A stretch of DNA of 64,000 bases from Lentisphaerales bacterium (GTDB lineage Bacteria > Verrucomicrobiota > Lentisphaeria > Lentisphaerales > Lentisphaeraceae): assembly GCA_022446985.1 (NCBI GenBank), contig JAKVBD010000005.1, positions 1-64,000 of the forward strand. Direction: 5' to 3'. Made by a program: the position numbers and the translations under genes. Positions within the stretch are counted from its first letter, which is position 1. Each line of letters opens with the position of its first letter. Shown here in pieces: positions 9,238 through 19,153 of the stretch. The notes beneath the pieces were generated by a model, which made no database searches, was not told the DNA's origin, and was given only the letters and a program-made list of their open reading frames with translations.

Positions 9238-9861
9238 ATGGGATTCTTAAGAAGTCTTTTTGGTCCGTCAAAAGGAGAAATATGGGGACAGATCGCCAAA
9301 GATATAGGAGGCCGCTTTAGTGAAGGAGGCTTCTTTGGAACGGATGTTTTGAAGTACAAACACAACGACTGGGAATTAAATCTCGATACTTTTACTCGAT
9401 CAAGTGGGTCTGGTCAGCAGAGAAGTACAACAACTTATACCAGAATGCGGGTGCCTTTTGTCAATAAGGATAATTTCTATTTTGAGATTTATCCCGAAGG
9501 GATATTCAGTCCTCTAGGAAAATGGTTTGGCATGCAGGATGTCGAGATTGGAGATTCTTTTTTCGATGAAAAATTTATTATCAAAGGAAACAGTGATCAA
9601 CGCCTCAAAGAATTATTTGCCGATTCCGAGATCAAACGTTTAATACATGGTCAACCACAAATTTATTTAAAAGTTAAAGACGATGAAGGCTGGTTCGGCT
9701 CAAGTTTTCCTGAAGGAGTCGATGAGTTATACTTTGAGGCCCGAGGGGTCATTAAAGATACTGCAATCCTGAAAGATCTGTTTGAGTTATTCGCTCGCAT
9801 ACTTGATCATTTGGTTGCAATAGATTCAGCTTATGAAACACCGGCGAATGTCAGATTGTGA
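9238..9861 (+). CDS. Conserved hypothetical protein, paralog of the gene at 4081
   Basis: A 207-aa soluble protein, no signal or membrane segment. Its core RVPFVNKDNFYFEIYPEGI and FGMQDVEIGDSFFDEKFIIK matches the product at 4081 almost motif for motif. It differs by an insert of serine, glycine and glutamine residues near position 60 and a longer segment DDEGWFGSSFPEGVDELYFE. AGGGAG sits just before the ATG at 9238, a strong start. Function is unknown. Being free-standing on the plus strand with its own leader, it is probably a single-gene transcript. Confidence 0.78.
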   Translation: MGFLRSLFGPSKGEIWGQIAKDIGGRFSEGGFFGTDVLKYKHNDWELNLDTFTRSSGSGQQRSTTTYTRMRVPFVNKDNFYFEIYPEGIFSPLGKWFGMQDVEIGDSFFDEKFIIKGNSDQRLKELFADSEIKRLIHGQPQIYLKVKDDEGWFGSSFPEGVDELYFEARGVIKDTAILKDLFELFARILDHLVAIDSAYETPANVRL

Positions 9862-9959
9862 GAAAATGAATTGAATATTTATTTCTATTTCAAAATTATT
9901 CGTAATATTCTCCCCAGATTGCTTATAAGCCTATGGTTAATTAACTAAATGTGGTGCTT

Positions 9960-11537
9960 ATGAAAAACTTAATAATCTTTTTCTTCATGTGCTTTGCAGC
10001 TCTGGCTGAGCAGCAAAAGCCAAATATCTTATTCATCTTTTCAGATGACCATTCCTTGCAGACTCTAGGTACTCACAATGGTCGCATGAAAGACTTTATC
10101 CAAAAACACAAAGTCACTCCTAACCTGGATAAACTTGCCGAACAAGGCATGTACTTTGAAAACAGTTTTGTCTGTAACTCCATTTGTGGTCCGAGCCGTG
10201 CTGCTATTCTGACGGGAAAGCACAGTTGGCACAATGGCTTTAAGAGCAATGGCCATAAATTTGATGGCTCGCAGTGGACTATGCCGAAGGCCTTTCAGGC
10301 AGCTGGCTATGAAACAGTCATCTATGGTAAGTGGCACCTGAGTACAACGCCTACTGGCTTTGACACTTCATGGGTTCTTCCAGGCCAGGGTAAATACTAC
10401 AATCCAGACTTTAGAGTCAACGGCAAGAAAAATGTCGTTAAGCAAGGCTACTGTACAGATGTCGTCGTTGACATGACTCTGGACTGGTTGAAAAATAAAC
10501 GCGACAAAAACAAACCTTTCTTTCTTTGCAGTTGGCAAAAAGCTCCTCATAGAACATGGATGCCGGCTCCACGTCACTACACTTACCTGGACAATGTAGA
10601 TGTGCCAGAGCCTTCCAATATGTTTGACAATTATGGTGGTGGCCGTAACTCTTCTTTGAAGACTCAACATATGGATCTTGAGACTTACTTGAGCTTACAG
10701 ACCGACGTCAAAGTAACACCGCCATTTGCGACGAGCACTCTACAGGAAATCAAAGACTCTGTTGTTCAACAGCCTTCTTGCGATAAATCGACTATTGGTG
10801 AATTCGACAGAATGACTATGGAACAAAGAAAGGCATGGGATGCTTACTACGTTCCGCGAAATGAAAAATTCAGATCGATGAATTTGAAAGGCAAAGAGCT
10901 CATTCGTTGGAAATATCAGCAATATCTCAAAGATTACCTACGTTGCATAAAAGCTCTTGATGAGAATGTTGGTCGCCTTATGGCTTATCTGAAAGAATCC
11001 GGTCTCGACAAAAACACCATTGTCATTTACAGCTCTGATCAGGGTTTCTATAATGGTGAGCACGGCTGGTATGATAAACGCTGGATGTATGAAGAGTCTC
11101 TAAGAAACCCATTTATTATCAAGTACCCTGGTGTGACTAAGCCGGGTTCAAGAGTTCAGCAAATGATCCAGAACATCGACTATGCTCCTACCCTTCTGGA
11201 TGTTTGTGGCATTGATATTCCTAAAGATGTTCAGGGCGCTTCTTTTAAGCCTATCCTGGAAGGTAAAAGTCCTGAAAACTGGCGTAAAGACCTGCTTTAT
11301 ACATACTACGGCCGTGGTGCTCACAATGTCGCTTCACATTACGGTATTCGCACAGAGCGCTACAAACTGATTCACTTCCCAAAAACAGATGAATGGGAAA
11401 TGTTTGACCTTAAAAAAGATAAAAATGAGATGACGAACCTTTACTCAAACCCAGAGCACAAAGGCAAAGTTCAAGAACTTAAAAAAGGACTTAAAGGTCT
11501 GCTTGATAAGTACGACGTGGAAGTCGATAAAAAATAA
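9960..11537 (+). CDS. Secreted sulfatase (formylglycine-dependent)
   Basis: A 525-aa sulfatase of the alkaline phosphatase superfamily. A signal peptide (MKNLIIFFFMCFAALA) precedes KPNILFIFSDDHS, which carries the two aspartates of the metal site. The formylglycine motif CGPSR (Cys type, CxPSR) follows at about residue 75, and the sulfatase GKWHL motif is present. SSDQGFYNGEHGWYDKRW supplies the second metal-ligand region, and RTERYKLI plus WEMFDLKKD form the conserved C-terminal sheet. It is a plausible heparan/iduronate-type or N-sulfoglucosamine-like S1 sulfatase, but the substrate cannot be fixed from sequence. It needs a formylglycine-generating or anSME maturase encoded elsewhere. The ATG at 9960 was chosen over GTG 9951 and 9954 for the signal peptide. 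Confidence 0.93.
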   Translation: MKNLIIFFFMCFAALAEQQKPNILFIFSDDHSLQTLGTHNGRMKDFIQKHKVTPNLDKLAEQGMYFENSFVCNSICGPSRAAILTGKHSWHNGFKSNGHKFDGSQWTMPKAFQAAGYETVIYGKWHLSTTPTGFDTSWVLPGQGKYYNPDFRVNGKKNVVKQGYCTDVVVDMTLDWLKNKRDKNKPFFLCSWQKAPHRTWMPAPRHYTYLDNVDVPEPSNMFDNYGGGRNSSLKTQHMDLETYLSLQTDVKVTPPFATSTLQEIKDSVVQQPSCDKSTIGEFDRMTMEQRKAWDAYYVPRNEKFRSMNLKGKELIRWKYQQYLKDYLRCIKALDENVGRLMAYLKESGLDKNTIVIYSSDQGFYNGEHGWYDKRWMYEESLRNPFIIKYPGVTKPGSRVQQMIQNIDYAPTLLDVCGIDIPKDVQGASFKPILEGKSPENWRKDLLYTYYGRGAHNVASHYGIRTERYKLIHFPKTDEWEMFDLKKDKNEMTNLYSNPEHKGKVQELKKGLKGLLDKYDVEVDKK

Positions 11538-11564
11538 TATATTAAACTATCTCTTGGAATGAAG

Positions 11565-11595
11565 GCCCGGTTTTGGCAGCAAAATCGGGCTTTTT
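11565..11595 (+). terminator. Rho-independent terminator after the sulfatase
   Basis: A 10-bp stem GCCCGGTTTT/AAAATCGGGC (one G-T pair) with a six-base loop and a T5 tail lies 27 bases after the stop. Confidence 0.9.
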
Positions 11596-11658
11596 ATGCT
11601 TTCGAGTCAAAAATTAAAAGTGAGAATGTATGAGTTAATAAGAACTTAAAAGGACCAA

Positions 11659-12891
11659 ATGAAGTACTGTTCATTATTTCTTCTCTCTTTCCTCTTGGGA
11701 TGTGTTGATTTAACCTCATCAACTTACAAATATCATTTCAATAAAAAGGAACTAGCTATTCTTGGGATTTATGGGAATTCTTCTAATTCTGAAATTGAAA
11801 AGCAATTTCATCAATTCTTTGCTCCATTCAAGCAACCTCTAAGTTTTACTTTCATCAATGATGAACTTCTGGTCAGTGGAAATAAAGATGCCATAAAGAC
11901 TTTCGAATACGTTTCCCAGACAATGATCAATCATTCCTCTAAAATAATTCTTAAGGGATATATTCTAGATCCTATAATTAAAGAACGCTTCAGTTTTTCC
12001 CATACTCTCAAATCTTTTGAGCATGAAGTTTTTCAAAGCGAACACTATCAATATGAATTTACACCTCATCTGTCTAAGTTTGAGCAGAAATTACGCTTGG
12101 ACTTTAGCTATGGGTGCACCAAAGAAAAGCAGCCTGGAGTATATTCTTTTTTAGTCACCTTTGATGAGCTTTTTGAAAATGGTCAAAGCTCAAAAAGTTA
12201 CATTGAAAATACCAAGCTTATGCCAGCTTTTAATGGACGCTTTGAGTTATGTATCACAGTCAGTTGGCAAATAAATAATTGTCATATTCTGAGGACTTTA
12301 ACTAACCATCATAGAATTTCACCAGGAAAAGAGATTGTTGTAATGCCAATTTTTAATATCGAGCAAGTCTTAAGTATTACAGGAAATATGGCAAATTACC
12401 TTACTGAAATGGGCTTAGACTTAAGCACCGACGATAGCATTCTCATAAGCCATCAGACTAGTAATATTCTGTTACTTTCAAATACAGATAATTGCCAAAG
12501 ATTTAAAGAAATATTTCAACCATTATGCGGTTTCCCTATAAAGACTACCAAGGTTAAAAGCTCCTTAGAGAAAAATAATAAAACACTTAGTAACTTTCCT
12601 ATTCCAACTACTACAGGTTACTTATCAAGCTTTAGTTTCAGTTTCGATGATGATGAAAATATCTGGCAGGATTTTAACTTTGATTGTATTCAAAAATCAT
12701 TTATCGAATCTAATCCAACAGAAGTCTTGATGACTATCGAAATTAAGGATGAAGATTTCGCTGAGGAGCATGAATTCAGTCTGAAAAAAGACTTTCAACT
12801 TTTCTATAAAAATCACAAAAGTGAAAGCAAGGAACTCAACGAAGATTATAAGTTGAGTTTATCTTTATCAGACGGCACATCAACTAATTGA
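11659..12891 (+). CDS. Lipoprotein of unknown function
   Basis: A 410-aa protein with a lipoprotein signal: MKYCSLFLLSFLLGC, lipobox LLGC, so it should be lipid-anchored after cleavage before the cysteine. I do not recognise the family. An early segment (DELLVSGNKDAIKTFEYVSQ) has the look of a secretin N1/NolW-type module, in which a strand, LLVSG.. and a helix recur; this is weak. The rest is beta-rich with many phenylalanines and serines and an acidic, serine-rich C-terminus. AGGA precedes the ATG with normal spacing. It lies alone between the sulfatase terminator and the autotransporter leader, so it may be a separate unit. Confidence 0.7.
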   Translation: MKYCSLFLLSFLLGCVDLTSSTYKYHFNKKELAILGIYGNSSNSEIEKQFHQFFAPFKQPLSFTFINDELLVSGNKDAIKTFEYVSQTMINHSSKIILKGYILDPIIKERFSFSHTLKSFEHEVFQSEHYQYEFTPHLSKFEQKLRLDFSYGCTKEKQPGVYSFLVTFDELFENGQSSKSYIENTKLMPAFNGRFELCITVSWQINNCHILRTLTNHHRISPGKEIVVMPIFNIEQVLSITGNMANYLTEMGLDLSTDDSILISHQTSNILLLSNTDNCQRFKEIFQPLCGFPIKTTKVKSSLEKNNKTLSNFPIPTTTGYLSSFSFSFDDDENIWQDFNFDCIQKSFIESNPTEVLMTIEIKDEDFAEEHEFSLKKDFQLFYKNHKSESKELNEDYKLSLSLSDGTSTN

Positions 12892-13004
12892 TTACTGATT
12901 TTCTGAGACCTTTCAGATAGACATTTTACATTATGAGTTCCTTGGTGCTCATTCATGATTCGAATATCCAACGCCCAACACGCAATCTGCAAAGAAGAAC
13001 TAAA

Positions 13005-13104
13005 AGACCGAGCTGGGGCTAGGCGTTCCATAATCTGGGACCACCGGCGGCTCACCGGTTTTTAAGTAAAATAACATCCCTAAAACCTTCTAACTTTAAG
13101 CAAA
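13005..13104 (+). repeat. Structured repeat, copy 1, upstream of the autotransporter
   Basis: A ~100-bp sequence related to 19023-19122. Order: AGACCGAG hairpin (arms CC-AGC/GCT-GG), the constant block TTCCATAATCTGG with ACCACC, a second hairpin (ACCGG/CCGGT followed by TTTTT), then AACATC and a CTTTAAG end. In the other copy the second hairpin has different bases but still pairs (CCTCAG/CTGAGG), so the structure is kept while the sequence changes. It sits in the 460-bp leader between the lipoprotein and the autotransporter; no gene was seen there. Confidence 0.65.
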
Positions 13105-13177
13105 GAGAACTGATACCTAAACAAAACCGGCAAGGGTGCCGGGGCTTCTTTAAGCGAAGCGAACTGATACCTAATCA
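13094..13177 (+). repeat. 54-bp-spaced direct repeat and GC hairpin in the autotransporter leader
   Basis: Two copies of a ~30-bp unit, CTTTAAGC.AAG.GAACTGATAC followed by CTAA.CAA, begin at 13094 and 13148. Between them is a perfect stem CCGGCA/TGCCGG at 13127-13142. A diverged third copy of the unit follows the second structured repeat near 19113. Confidence 0.7.
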
Positions 13178-13351
13178 AGGATTACAAACACTAAAAACAC
13201 CTTGCTACAACTTTTACAGCAGACCCAATTACTCATTTTGCAAAAACTTGCTTCTGCTAACGCCAAACATTACCTTAATTAATTAACTATTATAGATTTA
13301 CACGGAATAAGGCAAGACCGAATGAGGGTTGGTTTTACCGGGGAAGGCAGA

Positions 13352-16300
13352 ATGAATATTTTCTTTAAAAGGGAAAATAAGGGGCATTTTGCAAGCGGTA
13401 TAAAAAAAGCGAAATGCTTACTTATGACCGCCCTCATGCTATTATCTCAAATTCCTATTTTGGCAGATACCCCTGACCTACAAGACGCCGATGGCAATAC
13501 TCTAACTTATTCTTCCGGAAGTATTATTAGCGGAAATATTGGCAATGTGGGCCTCGATTCATCAAATAGCGATGGTAAACAAGACTATGGTATTTTCATT
13601 TTAGACAGTACCAATATTCAACTGAACCTCTCAGGAACTGATATTACGACCTACGGCTATGCAGCCCATGCTGTTAGATTCAGTGGTAGTAACTCAGCGA
13701 ATAATACTGTCAATATGACTGCCGGAAACATAATCACCAAAGGCCTTGAGTCCGATGGCATACACTCGGTTCTGGCCAACAACTTTACCATCAACTTTTC
13801 TGGTGGAACAATTACCACAGGCGATCCTGCCAATCCTGGTCTGACAGACTCCGTGGATTACGGCGAGGACTCTTATGGGCTTTATGCTGCCGGAGGAGAT
13901 AATCTCACAATAAATATCTCTGGCACTGGCTCTGTAACTACTTACGGGCAGGCTGGCCACGGAGCTTTTATATTTGGCGATACTTCCGATCTATCCGAAT
14001 TTACCAATCAAACAATTAACATGACCGGAGGATCGATAACAACCAGAGGCAGATCGGCCCGAGGACTGTCAATGACCTACAGTGATAACTCTTCAATTAA
14101 CATGAGTGGCGGGGCAATTATCACCGGAGATCCGGCAAACCCCGGCCTGACAGACACTGTCGAATACGGTGAAGCCTCTTATGGTATCTACCAAAGTAAT
14201 GCCAATAACTCAACTACAACATTCTCAGGATCTGCCAGTATTACAACATATGGCCATAACGCTTACGGCATCTATATCATCGGCACATCATCAGATCCTT
14301 CGCAATTCACCAATCAAACCATCAATATGACTGGAGGAACTATAACGACCAGAGGCAGAAACGCGCGGGGTATCAGTTTGTCTTATTCTGACAACTCATC
14401 CATTAATATCTCTGCAGGAACAATTATCACCGGTGATCCGGCAAATGTAGGTTTGGTTGTCAACGTAGATTATGGAGAAAGTGCTTATGGAGCCAATATA
14501 CACCAAAGTGATAACAGCTCAATTACCATGAACGGTGGCTCTATAACTACTTATGGACAAGATGGAAATGGGTTACTCATAAATGGCGACTCCACTGACT
14601 CATCTCTTTATGCTCATAATACGATTAATATGACTGGCGGGACAATTTCCACCGTTGGTCGTGCTGCCCGCCCCCTCTATTCCCGGTATGCTGATAATTC
14701 AATTATCAACTTTTCAGGAGGTAGCATTACAACTGGTCATGAAAACAACATTGGACTTACAAATACTGTAGAATACGGCGAAGACAGTCATGGCATTTAC
14801 ATCTTTCAATTGAGTAATGCATCCATCAATCTCTCTAATTCAGCTTCAATAACAACTTATGGGTATAGTGCTCACGGTATTCGAACCAGTGGGCTATCGA
14901 GCAATACTGCTACATTTTCCAATCATATTATCAATTTAACAGCTGCCTCAATTACCACGTCCGGGCAAAACGCCCGAGGCCTGTCCTCCCAGTATTCTGA
15001 TAACACAACTATCAATTTATCAGGCACTTCGATCACAACCGGAGATGCTGACAATATCGGCCTGTCGACAAGTAATAATAACGGCAGAAACGCCGATGGC
15101 ATCTACATTTTCCAATCCAACAACAACACCGTAAATGTTTCGGAGAACTCTTCCATAACAACCTATGGCCAGTCAACTCATGCCTTCCTGATTCAAGGTC
15201 TTGCGGCAGATACCACTCTCTATACCGGCCATACGGTGAATATCTCTGGAGGGGCATTAGTTACCAGAGGCCAGTTCTCGAGAGGGATAAGGGCAAGATA
15301 TTCAGATTGTATAAATATCAACTTTTCAGGAGGCAGTATTACGACCGGTGACCCCAATAATATTGGACTTTCAAGCAGTGTTGAATATGGAAAAACTGCG
15401 CATGGTATAGAAGTTGAACAAAGTAATGATACCATTGTTAATCTCTCTAATTCAGCATCAATCACAACTTATGGCCACAACGCTCATGCAGTCTATGTCA
15501 ATGGAGAAGTGACGGACGCCTCTCTTTATACCAGATATGACGTTAATATGACTGGCGGGACTTTGCAGACTACCGGCAGAATTGCCCGGGGGATTTACTC
15601 ATACTACGCTGACCAGACATCAATCAAAGTGTCAGGAGGCAGTATTACAACTGGCGATGAAAATAATGTCGGCCTCGATTCAAATGTTGAATACGGCGAA
15701 AACAGTCACGGCCTTCAAATTTTAAATTCAAGTTATACTACCCAGGAAATTTCAGGTTCTGCTGCTATTACAACTTATGGCCGCGCTGCTCATGCAGTCT
15801 ATATTCAGGGTAACAATCCGGATTCCAGCCTACACCATAGTAACTCTATAGTAATCAGTGAAGGCACAATCACGGCTGTAGGAGACCAATCAAAAGGTAT
15901 TTATATCCTGCGAAGTGACAATTCTTCGATCACTGTGTCTGGTGGAACCATTATTACCGGTGACCCAAATTATATTGGCGTTGATAACAATGTAAAATAT
16001 GGCAACGATGCTTTTGCTCTTTATTTAGATAATCTAACTAATGGTTACATTGATTTTTCCGGAGGATCCATCATTACTTATGGCGAAAATGCTAATGGTA
16101 TAAAACTTAACAATGCCGATAACAGTACGCTCAATTTATCAGGCACCAGTTCTATCACGACTCATGGAGACACTGCTCACGGTATAACAGTAAATAGCAA
16201 TAGTGATGATGTTATTCTAACCCTTTCTGACAATGCCAGTATTACATCCGCAGATGATGGTATATACGTTGATGGAACCTCAATCAATCTCGTCATAAAT

Positions 16301-19009
16301 ATTTCTGATTCAGTGTCTATTAACTCTGCACAAGAAGTTATACGAGTTACGTCTACCGCTTTTAATTCTACTATAAACGTATCAGGCTCTAACTGGACTT
16401 TTAATGGTGGTTCAGGAACTACTACTGGTGTTATCAATGAAGATGTCGCAGACAATAGTGATAACCTCAAGAGAATCAATAGTCTTGGAGTTACTGATGG
16501 AGCGACTATTTCAGCAAGCCAGAATTTTACCGGACATGGGGCTGTTGCTAACAATCTGATCTTAGGCGCCTTAACTAACAATAGCGACCTCAGCATAGTT
16601 TTAACTAATGGGGCCACAATCGATGTTGGAACAGGAAATGATTCTCTTACTTTGATAGATATAAACATCAACACAAGTGAAATTGGGACAACTGGTGGGA
16701 GTACGACTCTTAGAGGCTTCGACAGTATCTACCTGGATAACTCCAACCTTACCGGCAATCTGGATTTCGATACCATCGCCGATGAGGATGACAACACTAT
16801 TAAATTAACTAATAATTCTTCAATTAGCGGCTCTATCGATGCCGGAGTAGGAAATACCGATACCTTGATCATCGGCTCCGGCCAAACTCTCTACAGCGCT
16901 GACATCCACCTTGAAAGTATGGGAGCTGCCTCAGGAGAAAAATTCCGCAATTTCGAAAACCTTGAAAACTACGGAACTTTAGTGGGTGAAGTACTTTTGC
17001 GAGATGGCGACAATATTTTCACTATAGGTGCCGTTGCCTCCGTCGGCACCATCGACTTTGGTGAAGCCCATGAAACAAATGGCGATACTCTGGTTTTGGG
17101 AACGGCCGGAGCTTTCAGTGCGCTAAAAATAAACAATGACATAGGTTCTGGAGTCGATTTTCTCAATCTCGAACAAGTCCTAGGTAATTCTTCAGACCAG
17201 GAATGGGCCGTCACTGCCAATGACGCCAGTTTGAACTACATCGACCTCGCAGATGGTTCAGATACTTTAATCATCAACAATGGCACCACTGTAAATGGCA
17301 GCGACATCTTAACTGGCGGATTATATAGAGGTATTGATAATTTAACGGTAAATGGCACCATAACCGGGGACATCAACTTAAGCTCAACAGATGCCGGGAG
17401 CTCTACTATTAACCTTGGATCAACCGCAATTATTGGCAATCTTTTGACTGGAACAGGAAGTGACATTCTACATGTCGCCGGCGGAGCCATGCTCTCTTCA
17501 GTAAACCTTGGTGCAGGCAATAACACCTTTAACTTTAATGGCAATGTCACGCTCAATGGTAGTCTGACTGCAACTAACTCTTCAGTTAACATCGACTCAA
17601 ACACCATAATTATAAATGGCACTGCTGATCTTAAGGGCGCCGATATCACTGCAACAGTTTTAAGCAATGGCGCTGCCGGTAACTTCACTGCAGATACAAT
17701 CATCTTAAAAGGTGGGACACTTCACCTCAATGCCGGTTCTGGATTTCAACCGGGAGATCTAGTCGATGTGAACCTAACAAGCATTTTTGTTTCGGATGAT
17801 ATTCAGGATGAAAATGGCCAGCAAATAAGTAACACTTACTCGGTGTTTGATTCCCTGACCCACTCTGCCTTCCTTCGCGTCAGAGATGGCAACACTCTTG
17901 TTTATGAAGGCTTTGAAGGAGCTCTGGAAAACCAACAAACAAATCAACAAATTATTACTGCTTTAGATGACAATTCGGAGTTACTCGATGCCCCGATTGT
18001 CAGTAATTTTATCAGTACAGCCACTGCCGACCAAATCTCCCAATTTGCCGAAGCAATTAAACCTCAGACAGCTGTAGTCACGGAAACACTTAATCTAGCA
18101 GTTGATACCGCAGCCTTAGCTATCAACAACCGCTTTAGCAGTGGGACCTCCTTTACTCCACAAAGTTCTGGAGATGAAATTGAAGACGATATAGAAAGCT
18201 CTTTCTGGCAGGAAGGCCTTTATTCGAAAATCGATAAAGAAACAACATCCAAGTCCCTTGGGTATGAAGCCACTGTCAGCGGTATTAGTTTTGGTGTCGA
18301 CAAAAGTCAAAATGGCTTAACTCTTGGCTTAGCCTACAGCTTTTATAATGGACGTACGAATAACCGAAATGGTCGTGTAGAATCCGAAATCCACCAAATC
18401 AGCTTTTACAGCCAAAAAGAATTTAAAGAATTCTACTTCAAGGCTATAGCCGGTGGTGGTCTCGCAAAAAATGATAGTGAGCGCTACATCGCCAGTGTCG
18501 GTCAACAAGCCAAAGCCAACTACGACTCATATAATTTTTACCTGAACTTAGAACTCGGCAAAAACTATGAAGTTAAAGATATGATCGTGACACCTTTTAT
18601 CGGTGTCCGTTACTCGCGGGTTGAAAATGATTCTTACGAAGAAAACGATGCCGGAGCTCTAAATCTGGATGTCGATAAAACGAGCTCTGACAGTTATGAG
18701 GGTCTTCTTGGGCTAAGAGTCGCAAAACTATTTTTGCTAGATGATCAGTCAAGTATAGTAACTCACCTGGAAGGTAGCGTCAGCCAGGAATTTGGCGATA
18801 AGACTCAATCAGTTACCGGGCGCTTCAGTACCGGTCAAATCGACTTCAAATCTGAAGACACCGAAACCGCCGATTATCACTACAATATCAATGGCAGCAT
18901 TACCTGGTATTCCAAAGAAAATATAGAAATCCAAGCCAACTACTTCGTGCGCTTTGCTGAAGATTACCTAGAACAATCTGCGACAGTTGATCTAACGATC
19001 AAGTTTTAA
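13352..19009 (+). CDS. Giant autotransporter with ~101-aa passenger repeats
   Basis: An 1885-aa type Va secreted protein. An extended signal region (AKCLLMTALMLLSQIPILA) leads into a beta-helix passenger rich in Gly, Ser, Thr, Asn and Ile. Roughly residues 80-960 hold eight to nine units of ~101 aa. Each has a TTYG..AHG half, a NMTGGxITTRGRxARG half and a SGGxIITGDPxNxGL closing strand. A less regular beta-solenoid follows (GNNTFNFNG type). The last ~280 residues form the autotransporter barrel, beginning SSFWQEGLYSKIDKETTSKS, containing GISFGVDKSQNGLTLGLAYS and ending in phenylalanine (TVDLTIKF), as BamA substrates do. The ATG at 13352 has GGGAAGG five bases upstream; the in-frame ATG at 13322 lacks one. 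Probable adhesin or surface layer; no catalytic domain seen. Confidence 0.92.
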   Translation: MNIFFKRENKGHFASGIKKAKCLLMTALMLLSQIPILADTPDLQDADGNTLTYSSGSIISGNIGNVGLDSSNSDGKQDYGIFILDSTNIQLNLSGTDITTYGYAAHAVRFSGSNSANNTVNMTAGNIITKGLESDGIHSVLANNFTINFSGGTITTGDPANPGLTDSVDYGEDSYGLYAAGGDNLTINISGTGSVTTYGQAGHGAFIFGDTSDLSEFTNQTINMTGGSITTRGRSARGLSMTYSDNSSINMSGGAIITGDPANPGLTDTVEYGEASYGIYQSNANNSTTTFSGSASITTYGHNAYGIYIIGTSSDPSQFTNQTINMTGGTITTRGRNARGISLSYSDNSSINISAGTIITGDPANVGLVVNVDYGESAYGANIHQSDNSSITMNGGSITTYGQDGNGLLINGDSTDSSLYAHNTINMTGGTISTVGRAARPLYSRYADNSIINFSGGSITTGHENNIGLTNTVEYGEDSHGIYIFQLSNASINLSNSASITTYGYSAHGIRTSGLSSNTATFSNHIINLTAASITTSGQNARGLSSQYSDNTTINLSGTSITTGDADNIGLSTSNNNGRNADGIYIFQSNNNTVNVSENSSITTYGQSTHAFLIQGLAADTTLYTGHTVNISGGALVTRGQFSRGIRARYSDCININFSGGSITTGDPNNIGLSSSVEYGKTAHGIEVEQSNDTIVNLSNSASITTYGHNAHAVYVNGEVTDASLYTRYDVNMTGGTLQTTGRIARGIYSYYADQTSIKVSGGSITTGDENNVGLDSNVEYGENSHGLQILNSSYTTQEISGSAAITTYGRAAHAVYIQGNNPDSSLHHSNSIVISEGTITAVGDQSKGIYILRSDNSSITVSGGTIITGDPNYIGVDNNVKYGNDAFALYLDNLTNGYIDFSGGSIITYGENANGIKLNNADNSTLNLSGTSSITTHGDTAHGITVNSNSDDVILTLSDNASITSADDGIYVDGTSINLVINISDSVSINSAQEVIRVTSTAFNSTINVSGSNWTFNGGSGTTTGVINEDVADNSDNLKRINSLGVTDGATISASQNFTGHGAVANNLILGALTNNSDLSIVLTNGATIDVGTGNDSLTLIDININTSEIGTTGGSTTLRGFDSIYLDNSNLTGNLDFDTIADEDDNTIKLTNNSSISGSIDAGVGNTDTLIIGSGQTLYSADIHLESMGAASGEKFRNFENLENYGTLVGEVLLRDGDNIFTIGAVASVGTIDFGEAHETNGDTLVLGTAGAFSALKINNDIGSGVDFLNLEQVLGNSSDQEWAVTANDASLNYIDLADGSDTLIINNGTTVNGSDILTGGLYRGIDNLTVNGTITGDINLSSTDAGSSTINLGSTAIIGNLLTGTGSDILHVAGGAMLSSVNLGAGNNTFNFNGNVTLNGSLTATNSSVNIDSNTIIINGTADLKGADITATVLSNGAAGNFTADTIILKGGTLHLNAGSGFQPGDLVDVNLTSIFVSDDIQDENGQQISNTYSVFDSLTHSAFLRVRDGNTLVYEGFEGALENQQTNQQIITALDDNSELLDAPIVSNFISTATADQISQFAEAIKPQTAVVTETLNLAVDTAALAINNRFSSGTSFTPQSSGDEIEDDIESSFWQEGLYSKIDKETTSKSLGYEATVSGISFGVDKSQNGLTLGLAYSFYNGRTNNRNGRVESEIHQISFYSQKEFKEFYFKAIAGGGLAKNDSERYIASVGQQAKANYDSYNFYLNLELGKNYEVKDMIVTPFIGVRYSRVENDSYEENDAGALNLDVDKTSSDSYEGLLGLRVAKLFLLDDQSSIVTHLEGSVSQEFGDKTQSVTGRFSTGQIDFKSEDTETADYHYNINGSITWYSKENIEIQANYFVRFAEDYLEQSATVDLTIKF

Positions 19010-19022
19010 ACTTTCTTTGCAG

Positions 19023-19122
19023 AGACCGAGATCGGCCTCGGGATTCCATAATCTGGTACCACCTCAGTCCTCTGAGGGGTATCCTGCGAAACAACATCTC
19101 TGTAACCTGCTATCTTTAAGAG
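19023..19122 (+). repeat. Structured repeat, copy 2, after the autotransporter
   Basis: Related to 13005-13104: an ACCGAG..CTCGG hairpin, the constant TTCCATAATCTGG-ACCACC block, hairpin CCTCAG/CTGAGG, then AACATC and CTTTAAG. It lies in the 144-bp gap between convergent genes and could act as a bidirectional terminator, though no clean T-run follows. Confidence 0.65.
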
Positions 19123-19153
19123 AAGCGTCCTGAAACCTTCAAGCAAAGCGACC

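Noticed and set aside
12846-13055. A 69-aa minus-strand frame
   Set aside because: It overlaps the lipoprotein 3' end and the structured repeat; the apparent protein is probably produced by the repeat.
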